DNA of 64,000 nt, from positions 33,286,878 to 33,350,877 of the forward strand of contig NC_092467.1 in NCBI RefSeq assembly GCF_047495875.1, read 5' to 3'. The notes under the pieces were generated by a model. That model was not told the DNA's origin. It did not search any database and was given only the letters and a program-made list of their open reading frames with translations. Positions 43,136-56,100 of this stretch are shown here, piece by piece (the stretch's first letter is position 1; each line of letters starts with the position of its first letter). Made by a program: the position numbers and the translations under genes. Source of the stretch: Pithys albifrons albifrons (lineage: Eukaryota > Chordata > Aves > Passeriformes > Thamnophilidae).

Positions 43136-44020
43136 ACGAGGAGGCAGGAAATCAATGTGGAAATGTGCCAAGCCAAAGCTCCCCGAGAGCACCACGATGA
43201 AGTGACTGCAGGGAAAGGTCCTCCTGCAGGGAGGGTGAATGCCTGAGCCTGTCCTGCTGCATCCCAGGGGGATGCTGAGGGCTCACCAGGCCAACCTGGT
43301 GGTGCTCCACCCTTCTGGGGCAACTCTCCCAAGGGAAGGTGAAAATCAGGATTAACAGGTGCCATTCCTGGCCAGCCCAGCCCAGAGTGCTCCCACATCC
43401 CCAGGGAGCCCTGCCAGGCAGCACAGCAGTGAGGGAAGGGACAGCTGGGAGCAGGAATGAAGGGATCAGACAGGGATAGCACCAGGCTGGGCCCCCCTCC
43501 CTGCCGGGCACAGCTGGCTCTGCCCTGGATTGCAGTGGAAATCCAAGTGTCCAGTGGTGCCCTTTGGTTCATTCATGTACAGCCAAGGCATTCCTTGAGG
43601 ATCCCTCCCCAGCATTCCCTGGCTGGCTGTGCAGCTCAGGGAGCAGTGCTGGGAGGGGCTCCCGGGCTGGCTCAGGTGCCACCATGGCCCAGCTCCGGTG
43701 CCCACACTCCAGCAGGGCCTGGGGTGCCACCAGCACGTGTACAAAATTTAAAAAGGAGCACAGGTGCCCCTGCCAGGGCTGGCACTGCCCCTGCCAGGGC
43801 TGGCTGTGCCAGAGGGAGCAGCAGCAGGACACTGCTGGGCCCGGGAGTGGAGGAGATGCCCCTGTAGTGTCAGTACATCCGCCAGGGCTGCCTGTTCCCT
43901 TTGCTGCGGGTGCCGCAGTGCCGCCCTCCCCGTGTGCCCCAGTGCCCGTCCCTGCCTGGGGGCAGCCACTCCCCGTGCCCGGGGCACTCTGTGGGCATCA
44001 CCAGGGCCCTGCAGCCCCCC

Positions 44021-44151
44021 CTAGAGGTCCGGGAAGCGGCTGGGATCCTCCTTGTAGTCGCCGGGAATCGTGAAGATGGAGTCGTCAAACTCATCGTAAC
44101 GGAACTCCTGGAACGTCACAGTGGCTGTGATGGTGGGGAACACGGGGATGT
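44021..44151 (-). CDS. ANKRD13C: ANKRD13C exon 13 (last coding exon)
   Basis: DIPVFPTITATVTFQEFRYD then EFDDSIFTIPGDYKEDPSRF PDL and stop TAG (44,021-44,023). Acceptor CCTGCCCAG|ACAT. 131 bp. Confidence 0.95.
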
Positions 44152-47100
44152 CTGGGCAGGAGGAAAGGGGACAGTGAGGGGCACAGAAAGGCCAGCAGGG
44201 ACACCAGCCCCACCTCTGCAAGTGTCCCAGGCCAGGCTGGGACAGAGGAAGGTGTCTGCACAGCTCCCTGCAGGGCACACATCCTGCACCCCTGGGCAAA
44301 GCTGCCACAGCTCCCTGCAGGGCACACATCCTGCACCCCTGGGCAAGGCTGCCACAGCTCCCTGCAGGGCACACATCCTGCACCCCTGGGCAAGGCTGCC
44401 ACAGCTCCCTGCAGGGCACACATCCTGCACCCCTGGGCAAAGCTGCCAGGCTGCCACAGCTCCCTGCAGGGCACACATCCTGCACCCCTGGGCAAGGCTG
44501 CCACAGCTCCCTGCAGGGCACACATCCTGCACCCCTGGGCAAAGCTGCCAGGCTGCCACAGCTCCCTGCAGGGCACACATCCTGCACCCCTGGGCAAGGC
44601 TGCCACAGCTCCCTGCAGGGCACACATCCTGCACCCCTGGGCAAAGCTGCCAGGCTGCCACAGCTCCCTGCAGGGCACACATCCTGCACCCCTGGGCAAA
44701 GCTGCCAGGCTGCCACAGCTCCCTGCAGGGCACACATCCTGCACCCCTGGGCAAAGCTGCCAGGCTGCCACAGCTCCCTGCAGGGCACACATCCTGCACC
44801 CCTGGGCAAAGCTGCCAGGCTGCCACAGCTCCCTGCAGGGCACACATCCTGCACCCCTGGGCAAAGCTGCCAGGCTGCCACAGCTCCCTGCAGGGCACAC
44901 ATCCTGCACCCCTGGGCAAAGCTGCCAGGCTGCCACAGCTCCCTGCAGGGCACACATCCTGCACCCCTGGGCAAGGCTGCCACAGCTCCCTGCAGGGCAC
45001 ACATCCTGCACCCCTGGGCAAAGCTGCCAGGCTGCCACAGCTCCCTGCAGGGCACACATCCTGCACCCCTGGGCAAGGCTGCCAGGCTGCCACAGCTCCC
45101 TGCAGGGCACACATCCTGCACCCCTGGGCAAAGCTGCTCCTCCCTTGGGCAGCTGTGCTGGGGTCACCCATCCCATGACTAAGCTGCTTTACACATTTCC
45201 ATGTTCCAAGGGCAGCAGCTTCCCATGGATTTGTAAATGGAACAGATCACCAGGAACCCGAGAGGGAAAGGAAATTCAAGATTGCTCCAAAATACTTCAC
45301 TCTTGGCTGAGATCATCCTGAAATGCAGGAGGAATCCAGCACATCCCACTGCTCTGCAGCAAAGCTCCAGCATTTGTGTTCTCCTGAAGCTACAGGGACA
45401 CACTTGAGGGTGAGAGCTCCTTCCCAAAACTCCACAGCCCTTTCATATTGCAGGAGTAAGTGCTCATGTTTAGATCTGAACAGATACCAGGGAAAGTTTC
45501 TCCATGGAAATGCTGTCCCCATCCCTGGAGGGATTGCAAAGCCACGTGGATGTGGCACTTGGGGACATGGTCAGTGGTGGCCTTGGCAGTGCTGGGGGTG
45601 GACTCAACCTCAGAGAACTTTTCCAAGCCAAGCAATTCTGTGATGTTGGATACACAAAGCCACAGGAGGTGCTGTGTCCTTACCTAATTTGACAGGAAAG
45701 CCTGGTGGAAGCTTCATCTGAACAAATTCTCTAAGTTTGTTAAAGTGCTTGAAGGGTGCAATTACTTCTAAGACATTCAACAACCTGCAAAGGAAAGCAG
45801 AGCTTGTTAAAATCCTTCTTCCACAGGTTGTCCCTCTAGAACAGGAGAAACACCTCCCAAAGGGCAAGGGGGTGGAAGAGGAGGTGAACAGTGACATCCT
45901 CCTTCTCCATCCATCTCCTCAGAGCTTGGGGCACCCTCACATCCAGCTCCCAGTGATCCATAATCACCACAGGCAACAATCAACATCAGGATCCGAATTC
46001 CTTGTCCTCATTTTCCACAGAGACTGAGGGATGTGGCACCACCTCCTTCTCCACAGACACAGGAACTGACCTGGGTTTGCACTGCTTTGCAGGACATGAT
46101 TTTGGGCTAAAACCAGTTCAGGATCCTGTGGGATCAGGTGGGTCAGGGAGCAGCTCATGGGAGCCCTGGGCAAAGCCCTGTCCCACCAAGCAGGTGAGGG
46201 CCTGGCTGCTCCAGGGTCCCAGTTCCAGGGGGTTTCTTGGTTAATGGCCTGACTGCCCCCCAGGGTTTGCACTGGCAGCTCCCACCCCGAGGAGCTGGAG
46301 GGTTCCCCAGTCAAACATCCCCTCACCCCAACAGGGACTCACGATTCGATTCCCAGGGGGAACTCCTGGCTCATGGCTATCGTGGCCTTGAAGGTTTTCT
46401 TGCTCTCCTTGCAGACCAGCTCCCTGCCCAGGTGAGGGGCTCTGTGAGGGACAGGGGAGAGGAAAGGTCAGGGTTTCCCAGGGAAATCCTGCTCTCAAAG
46501 GAAGGAAAACAGGCTTGGGTTTGCAAACATCAGTAAACAATGTCTACTCTCAAAGCATTGGCTTTACTGTCAAAACTGTGTGTAGTACATGTGAAAAAAC
46601 ATCTGAATTTTGGTCTGGGTTCTGCTGAGCCAGGAGACAAAACCAGGGAAAGCAGTTAAGGAAAATCTTCAAACAATTCCTCATAAACTCCCCAGATTTC
46701 CAAAGTTAGAACAGTCTGCATGTGAACAGAGCATCAAGTTAACCAGAAAAAGGTTCATTTTTTCAGTTCCTCTGCTATTCCTGGAAGGCAACACTGGAGA
46801 GCCCAGGACAGCAAATTCTGTTATAGGAGAGGAACAGGCAGGTAACAAATAAGATAAAGTTTTACCCTCTTTGGATTTATTTTTGTTGGAAAGCTGGACT
46901 TCCTATTGAACTCCTTTCAGTTAAACAGATAATTAAACAAGGCAAAACTTTATACACACACATATTTCTGTCCTACTTCTTCTGCTTGAACAAACAAGCT
47001 GATTTATTCTGCTTGAATATTCATTCCCTCTCAAAGACATTAAAAATTAAACGGGTTAAAAGAAGCCAGACAGATCCATGTGCCCTGATAATAACCCTGT

Positions 47101-50100
47101 GCTGTATATTGTTATATCCCCTGGTGACTGTAGCATTGTCTGCTACCTTTGGAGGAGGGACTGGGGTCACTTCAGTGACACACAATTCCTTTTTGGCCCT
47201 TCCAGATGAAAGCAAATATTCCTAGAAAAGCAACTCACCTGCTTGTATCTCCTACAAATGAAGCTCCTGGAAATTAATTTAAATTACAGCTGCTCCCTGC
47301 CTGCTTACAGAGGAATGACCCAGAGAGGAGCACCTTGCAAAGATCCCCCAGCACAAGGAGGTCCCCACGTCCCTGCATTCCACAAGTTGGCATTTCCTTC
47401 CACTGCCACTGGAGTCTCACTGCAGCAAACACTTTTATATCAATGGGCAATGGATTGTTTGTTACCACCACCAGAGAAATGAATTACAGCCATCAATTTC
47501 TCAGAAAACCCTCCTTAAAAAAAAAAAGCTACTTTAAATGTGGACATTTTAAAAATGTTTCCATTTCAAGCCACGGGTGTTGGGCAGATTCTCATCTGGT
47601 ATTTTATCACCAGTTTTCTCTTCTCTCAGCCAGGAGAAGAGGAGGCTCCAGGGAGACCTGAGAGCCCCTTCCAGAGCCTGAAGGGGCTCCAGAAGAGCTG
47701 GAGAGGGACTGGGGATAAGAGGAAATGGATTCCCACTGCCAGAGGGAAGGGATAGGTGGGATATTGGGAAGGAATTCCTGGTTGGGAGGGTGGGCAGGCC
47801 CTGGCACAGGTGCCCAGAGAAGCTGTAGCTGTCCCAGCCCTGGGAGTGTCCCAGGCCAGGCTGGACAGGGCTTGGAGCAGCCTGGGACAGTGGGAGGTGT
47901 CCCTGCCCATGGCAGGGGTGGCACTGGGTGGGCTTTGGGGTCCTTCCCACCCAACCCACTCCAGGATTTGGGATTCTAGTTGATGCACTAATCCTGTTCC
48001 CACACACAGGAATCACCTTCCCACCCCACTGCGGGACACCAAACCCTGAGACATCAAACCCAACACTCCTCTGTCCCCAGATAAACCATAAATAAGAAAC
48101 ACCCCCAAACCAAAGCCCACCCCCAGGGGCCCTGGGGCAGCAGCACTCACTTGCCACTCTCAGCAGAGATGTACTCCTCCCACGTGATGGTGTTGGGCGA
48201 TGGCGGCGTCAGCGACTGCCGGCGCACGGGCTGTGGGGAGACACAGCTGGCAGTGAGGCCCTGGCACTGTCCCACAGCTGGCACTGAGGCCCTGGCACTG
48301 CCCCACAGCTGGCACTGAGGCCCTGGCACTGCCCCTGCCCCACAACTGCCCCACAGCTGGCAATGAGCCCCTGGCACTGCCCCTGCCCCACAGCTGGAAA
48401 TGAACCCCCTGGCACTGCCCCTGCCCCACAGCTGGCAGTGAGGCCCTGGCACTGCCCCACAGCTGGAAATGAACCCCCTGGCACTGCCCCTGCCCCACAG
48501 CTGGAAATGAACCCCCTGGCACTGCCCCTGCCCCACAACTGCCCCACAGCTGGCAGTGAGCCCCTGGCACTGCCCCACAGCTGGCACTGAGCCCCTGGCA
48601 CTGTCCCTGCCCCACAGCTGGCACTGAGGCCCTGGCACTGCCCCACAGCTGGCACTGAGGCCCTGGCACTGCCCCTGCCCCACAGCTGGCAGTGAGCCCC
48701 TGGCACTGCCCCTGCCCCTGCCCCACAGCTGGCAATGAACCCCCACAGCTGCCCCGAACCCCCAGCTGCCCCATAGCTGGCAATGAACCCCCACAGCTGG
48801 CAATGAACCCCCAGCTGCCCCATAGCTGGCAATGAACCCCCACAGCTGGCAATGAACCCCCAGCTGCCCCATAGCTGGCAATGAACCCCCACAGCTGGCA
48901 ATGAACCCCCACAGCTGGCAATGAACCCCCACAGCTGCCCCATAGCTGGCAATGAACCCCCACAGCTGGCAATGAACCCCCACAGCTGCCCCATAGCTGG
49001 CAATGAACCCCCACAGCTGCCCCCCAGCTCTGGGCAGCAGCACCCACTCTGCCCTGGCCTGTCCCATCTCCTCTCTCAGGCTCCACTCAGGGATTTGGCC
49101 TCCGAGTGCATTTTCTGCAGGACTGGGCTGTTTTACTGCACCAGTAATCAGTTAATTCAAGTGTCTGAGTGCCAAGTCAGAAGCAGCAGCTAACACAGAA
49201 ATCAATTAATCTCTTTAAATGCTCTCTGTGTGTTCCCAGCTGATGTCTGGCTCCTCCTGAAGAGCTCCTGATTTCCTGTGCTAATAACAGGCTTCGCTCA
49301 TGCTAATGAAGCTGAAGAGCAAACGATTGCCTTGCTGGTTCTCCTTTCATTCCAAACAATAAACATTCGGTCTAAAAGAAGTCAAAGTGATTTGCCACAG
49401 CCAAACCCATCATCTCTTCTAAGAGACAAATTAAGCCTGAAATACCCAATAGAACCACAGAAATCCCTCAGTGTGTGCACTAATCAGAGTAATTCATTAA
49501 CGTGTCACCACCACTATACTTGTAGGTCGTGTTTACCATTTCAAAATTAAGACAAAATAAAGACATTATCTACACATTTTGCACAATTGAAAGATTATCT
49601 TGTGCAAAGATTCCCCCAGAGGGAAGGGTTCAGCAATGATACCTCAAAGTTCTGCTCCATTAAGTTGCCCCCTTTGCTGAGGCTCTCCATGATGGCTTTG
49701 TTCCGAAGGATGTCCTCCTCACTCAGGTGTTCCCTTCTTTTCCTGGATTCCAGCACAAGTCCATTCACCAAGTAGAAATCTGCCAGGAAGTTTCCTACTC
49801 TTTCCTGCATTGAAAGGAATTGGGACATTGATGACTCACAGAAGGGAAAATTGGAACATTTCGATTCTTTTGTATCCAAATAACTGCAATAATTGGGGAC
49901 TGAAATGGAATTCACCCCGAGAGCTGCCAGGGGCAATCCCAGAACTCCACCTGGAACTGGTACTTCTATCAGTGGAAACTCAAAGACAGAGATTGCTTAA
50001 GAGTGGCCGGGGCAGTCTGGCTGAATTCCCCTTCCACAGCACTCCCATCTGTGCATTTCTCCAACAGGACTGCACAGACTCCTGGAATCAGCCTGTGGGG

Positions 50101-53100
50101 ACCAGAGACCCCAGGAATGAAGTAACTTCCAGTGCAATCTGTTCTTCCCCTGCTCAATGGCTACAGCTTGTCATCTTTCTTCCCTAATTTTTCCTTATGG
50201 AGGCAGAGAAATTCCACCTGATCCAACCTGTGACAATTGCAGGGATCTGGGGAAGAGACTTTTCCTTTGTGCTGAATACCTTATTCTTTTAGAATCACAG
50301 ACTGGGCTGGGCTGGGAAGGACCCCAAAGCCCACCCAGTGCCACCCCTGCCCTGGGCAGGGACACCTCCCACCAGCCCAGGGTGCTCCAAGCCCTGTCCA
50401 GCCTGGCCTGGGACACTCCCAGAGCTGGGGCAGCCACAGCTGCTCTGGGCACCTGTGCCAGGGCCTCTCCCAGGGCTTTTCCCCTCCTTTTTCCCCACCA
50501 CAGGCTCTGAACTATGTTCCCTGCAGTGCTGCAGCCTGTGCAGCTCCTCTGCACTCCCAGTTCTGTCCCCTCTGTTCCCTCTGCACTCCCAGTTCTGTCC
50601 CCCCTGCTCTCCCAGTTCCATTCCCTCTGCACTCCCAGTTCCATCCCCCCTGTCCCCTCTGCTCTCCCAGTTCTGTCCCCTCTGCTCTCCCAGTTCTGTC
50701 CCCCCTGTCCCCTCTGCTCTCCCAGTTCTGTCCCCCCTGCTCTCCCAGTTCTGTCCCCCCTGCTCTCCCAGTTCTGTCCCCCCTGCTCTCCCAGTTCTGT
50801 CCCCTCTGCTCTCCCAGTTCTGTCCCCTCTGCTCTCCCAGTTCTGTCCCCCCTGTCCCCCCTGCTCTCCCAGTTCTGGCCCCCCTGCTCTCCCAGTTCTG
50901 TCCCCCCTTCACTCCCAGTTCTGTCCCCCCTGTCCCCTCTGCTCTCCCAGTTCTGTCCCCCCTGTCCCCTCTGCTCTCCCAGTTCTGTCCCCCCTTCTCT
51001 CCCAGTTCTGTCCCCCCTTCTCTCCCAGTTCTGTCCCCCCTTCACTCCCAGTTCTGTCCCCCCTTCACTCCCAGTTCTGTCCCCCCTTCACTCCCAGTTC
51101 TGTCCCCCCTTCACTCCCAGTTCTGTCCCCCCTGTCCCCCCTTCTCTCCCAGTTCTGTCCCCCCTGTCCCCTCTGCTCTCCCAGTTCCGTCCCCCTGCAC
51201 TCCCAGTTCTGTCCCCCCTGCTCTCCCAGTTCTGTCCCCCCTGCTCTCCCAGTTCTGTCCCCCCTGCACTCCCAGTTCTGTCCCCCCTGCTCTCCCAGTT
51301 CTGGCCCCCCTGTCCCCCCTGCTCTCCCAGTTCTGGCCCCCCTGTCCCCCCTGCTCTCCCAGTTCTGTCCCCCCTGCTCTCCCAGTTCTGTCCCCCCTGC
51401 TCTCCCAGTTCTGTCCCCCCTGTCCCCCCTGCTCTCCCAGTTCTGTCCCCCCTGCACTCACAGTTTTGTCCTCCCGGAACAGCCACCCTGTCTGGGCCCT
51501 GGTGAAGGTGATGGATTTTGTGGACAACGTTGCAGAGTAAATGTCACTGCTCATCAAAATGTCAACCTCCTCTTCTGTTTCCACCTCAGATTCCTGGCAG
51601 AAAAATTCCAAAGTACTGAACACAACTTAAAAAATAGTGATCACTTCTTCCAAAAATAAATAAACACAAATCCATGAGCCCTTGGAGCTTTTCCCAGACC
51701 CAGCATTTCCAGAATTTTCAAGCTGTTTTATTAAACCTCTGGCCAAATGGTTTCCAAATAGTTTAATCTTTACTATTAATGTAAATAAATCATCCCAATG
51801 GGATTTTATCCAGCAGATCAGCAGTCACACCCTTTCCACAGGCCCAGATCCATCTGCTGAAGTGATGGGAGGATAAAGCTGTAATTAAAGACTTGACTAA
51901 TTACAAGGGGTCCAGTGAGTCAGACCCTCACACTGTTATCAACCCAACTGGCCATGGAGTGACTAAAGGGATGCAGAGCAGTGGGAACAAGTCTCAAAAC
52001 CCACCTGAGGACACCTAAATTAAGGCCACTGGGAAGATGAAAAGTAGAATATATCACAATTTAACCATATTTTTCCAAAATATTCCCAAGCACTGTTTTT
52101 CATCAGAAAACTTGAACCAACCCAGCAAATAATCCTTTGGTTTGCAGCTCTCTGGGTGTTGTGGAGGCACATTTTGTTTAACCCATTTTGTTCACCAAGA
52201 CCTGCACCAGCAGTGGCCCCTGCCCAGCTTTACCTCGTGGTGGATTCGCTGGTAAACTTTTTGCTCGTTGTCCAAAACTACAAAAGATTCGGAGGGTGCG
52301 GCATCACCGTTGAAAATGAAGCTCAGATCCCCTCGTTGGCACTTCATGTCAGTAAAGTCTATCAGAGTTGTGTCCAGCCTGGGGAAACACAGCACACTGC
52401 CAGAAAAACGGCCCAGGAACACTCAAGCACACACAGAAATCCAGTTTGCAGGCAGGAATGGGGATTTCTGGATCCCAGCCCAGCATGGGAGGGGCTGAGT
52501 TTGCAGAGTGAGCCTGGATGGAGAAGCACCACAGACACTGAACCTGGATGGAGAAGCACCACAGACATCAAAGCCTGGATGGAGAATCACCACAGACACT
52601 GACTCTGGATGGAGAATCACCACAGACACTGAACCTGGATGGAGAATCACCACAGACACTGAATCTGGATGGAGAAGCAACACAGACATTGAGCTCTGGA
52701 TGGAGAAGCACCACAGACACTGAGGTCTGGATGGAGAATCACCACAGACACTGAGGTCTGAGATGCAGAATCACCACAGACACTGAATCTGGATGGAGAA
52801 TCACCACAGACACTGACTCTGGATGCAGAATCACCACAGACACTGACTCTGGATGCAGAATCACCACAGACACTGACTCTGGATGGAGAATCACCACAGA
52901 CATTGAAGTCTGAGATGCAGAATCACCACAGACATTGAAGTCTGAGATGCAGAATCACCACAGACACTGACTCTGGATGCAGAATCACCACAGACACTGA
53001 CTCTGGATGCAGAAGCACCACAGACACTGACTCTGGATGCAGAATCACCACAGACACTGAAGTCTGAGATGCAGAATCACCACAGACACTGAACCTGGAT

Positions 53101-56100
53101 GGAGAATCACCACAGACACTGAAGTCTGAGATGCAGAATCACCACAGACATTGAGCTCTGGATGCAGAATCACCACAGACACTGACTCTGGATACAGAAT
53201 CACCACAGACACTGACTCTGGATGCAGAATCACCACAGACATTGAGCTCTGGATGCAGAATCACCACAGACATTGAGCTCTGGATACAGAATCACCACAG
53301 ACATTGAGCTCTGGATACAGAATCACCACAGACACTGACTCTGGATGCAGAATCACCACAGACATTGAGCTCTGGATGCAGAATCACCACAGACATTGAG
53401 CTCTGGATGCAGAATCACCACAGACATTGAGCTCTGGATGCAGAATCACCAGAGACACTGACTCTGGATGCAGAATCACCACAGACACTGAAGTCTGAGA
53501 TGCAGAATCACCACAGACACTGACTCTGGATGCAGAATCACCACAGACATTGATCTCTGGATGCAGAATCACCACAGACACTGACTCTGGATGCAGAATC
53601 ACCACAGACACTGACTCTGGATGCAGAATCACCACAGACACTGACTCTGGATGCAGAATCACCACAGACACTGAACTCTGGATGCAGAATCACCACAGAC
53701 ACTGACTCTGGATGCAGAATCACCACAGACATTGATCTCTGGATGCAGAATCACCACAGACATTGAGCTCTGGATGCAGAATCACCACAGACACTGACTC
53801 TGGATGCAGAATCACCACAGACACTGACTCTGGATGCAGAATCACCACAGACACTGAAGTCTGAGATGCAGAATCACCACAGACATGCTATCCAGGCAAA
53901 GTTTTCTTCAGGAAACTGTCCTGAGAACTGGCAGCACGAGGAGGGGCAGAATTCCCCCACTCAGGATGTGCAGCACACAGAGAACTCCTGAGCACAGAAT
54001 TCTACACGTGGCAGCCTCTGATTTGAGCAACAATATTAGGACATGACCCAAATCCTGAGCAGGACTAAGAAACAGACCTTTTTTTTTTATTGACTTATTT
54101 TCATTGCTATTTCTACTTTTCCCCCTCAGCAGCACGAAGGAAATGCTGCTGCAGACCTGGGTAAGTGGAAGAAGACAGAGCCAAGGACACGGATCTCTCT
54201 GGCAATTCACCCCCATCATGCTGGAACATTCATTTCTTTAACAAGGGTGGGTGATCCTTTCAGCACTAAGTAGGGAGGGCTTAATACTCCTCACACTCTT
54301 GGCCTCTGCTTTCAAGAAGCAATCTGGATTTATCTCCTTCTCCTCAGGCAGAGCACTCAGAAATGAGGAGACAAATGACCCCAGACTAAAATTTCACCTA
54401 ACAAGTCACTTTACACACTTAAGCTACACCAGGAGCCTGGATGTGGCAGGGCCATGATCAGTAACCACAGGGGGGTTGGATTGAGGGCTGCACTGGGTAA
54501 TTCTTGAGGTCTCTTCCAGCCCAGTGGATTCCATGCCTATTAGAGCAAAATTTTCTAAAGGTTGACCTTAGGAACCATGTTCTTGCCTTCTGGTTTGTTG
54601 GAAACTTTGGAACCTAAAAAGAAGACAGAAAAGAATCCAAAACCCCAAACAAACCCAGTCAAGGAGCTGAGCTTGAAAAGACTCCTCAAAACTGTCTGAG
54701 ATTGTGAACCTGTCACATGAAACATCCTAAAAAGAGAAAATACATCACCTTCTTTTTTAGCTACAGACATTTCTCCCCAAAATGAAATTGGAATTCAAGA
54801 CAATTATTTGAATTAAACTGGAATTTAATACAATTATTTGAAATTGTGTTGAAAATACCTAATCTGTACCTTTCACTGGCATGTCTGGTAGATGAAGCCT
54901 CATCCAGCAGAAATGGTTTTGCTTTATATTAAATTTAAATTCAGAAAAAGGGAGCAAACCAGCCAGCCTGAAGCTCCAAGCACATGCACAGCCACACTGT
55001 GTGTCCCAGACTTGTGCAGACTCCTCAGGGAATTCCCTCACACCCACTGGAATCCAGAATTCCCTGGCATGCAGCACTCACCTGATATTTATACCTTGTT
55101 TGTGTATTTTACATGCATCAGAAGGCAGAATTCGGGAAAGTAAAGGCACTAGAGGAGGGAGAGAGAAGGAAATTAGGACACTGGAGTCTCTCTGCAAAGG
55201 ATTTCTATTAAAACCAGACCATCACTTTGACTCCAGATGTATTTTAATGCAATTACAGCATTTTCCATCACCATCTCAATCAAATACAACTGACTAATAC
55301 CAGGGTTATTTCTATTTGGCAATGGTAAAATTGATTGGTAATTGTAGAATTGATTGGTAATTGCACCCAACATCAGCCCATCATTTATACCTCTGTCACA
55401 GCTAATCATTTATAAATTCCAATAACTTGTCTTTGAGCTGTTCACAATTTTAACTCTGTGATTTGACAGCTCACATATTGCACAACTCAAGGCCTGGTTA
55501 CAATTAAAGAGGCAAAGAATAATCCCAAGCATCAGGTGATAAACCCCCAGTGGAGCTGAGTCCCTGTGGCAGCAGGACATGGAGATCCACCAGGCTGGAG
55601 TTGTCCTTGTTCTGAAAACAATTTACCTTCAGCAACAAAACTAAGACACAGAACAGCATTTCAACAGTTTCTTCCCAACTACACAGAAGTAAGACCACCC
55701 AAAACTGGGCAAGGCTTAGAGGGCCAGTATTTAGGACAGGCACTGCCCACACATCTTGTTCCTTCACTCCAGGGAATATATCAGAGCCATAAATGCCATG
55801 GAGAGGCACTGCTGGAGGAGAGCACTCCTGGAAATTGGCTTTACTTGCACTAGTATATGAAATCATGGAATTACAGACTGGTTTGCATTGGGAAAGGCCT
55901 TAAAGCTCATCCATCCCACCCCTGCCATGGGCAGGGACACCTCCCACCAGCCCAGGCTGCTCCAAGTCCTGTCCAGCCTGGCCTGGGACACTCCCAGGGC
56001 TGGGGCAGCCACAGCTGCTCTGGGCACCTGTGCCAGGGCCTGCCCACCCTCCCAGGGAAGGATTCCTCCTATTATATTAATTATCAAAAATGACTAACTG

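Larger units (their letters stand above)
39998..44020 (-). other. ANKRD13C: Probable ANKRD13C 3' UTR
   Basis: No coding exon. Contains a ~36 bp minisatellite (41,862-42,290) and a CR1 tail (43,065-43,135). Unique stretches at 42,780-43,000 and 40,000-40,200 are AT-richer and UTR-like. Extent rests on the poly(A) signal only. Confidence 0.4.

Noticed and set aside
43901..45178. 425-codon plus and 351-366-codon minus ORFs
   Set aside because: 47/55 bp array products; the only real coding part is the 131 bp last exon of ANKRD13C.
48147..49086. Three overlapping ~260-308-codon minus-strand ORFs
   Set aside because: All frames open because of the repeat; only the last 80 bp is ANKRD13C exon 10.
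50338..51659. 381-400-codon plus-strand ORFs rich in Pro/Ser/Leu
   Set aside because: Antisense of the donor-derived array.
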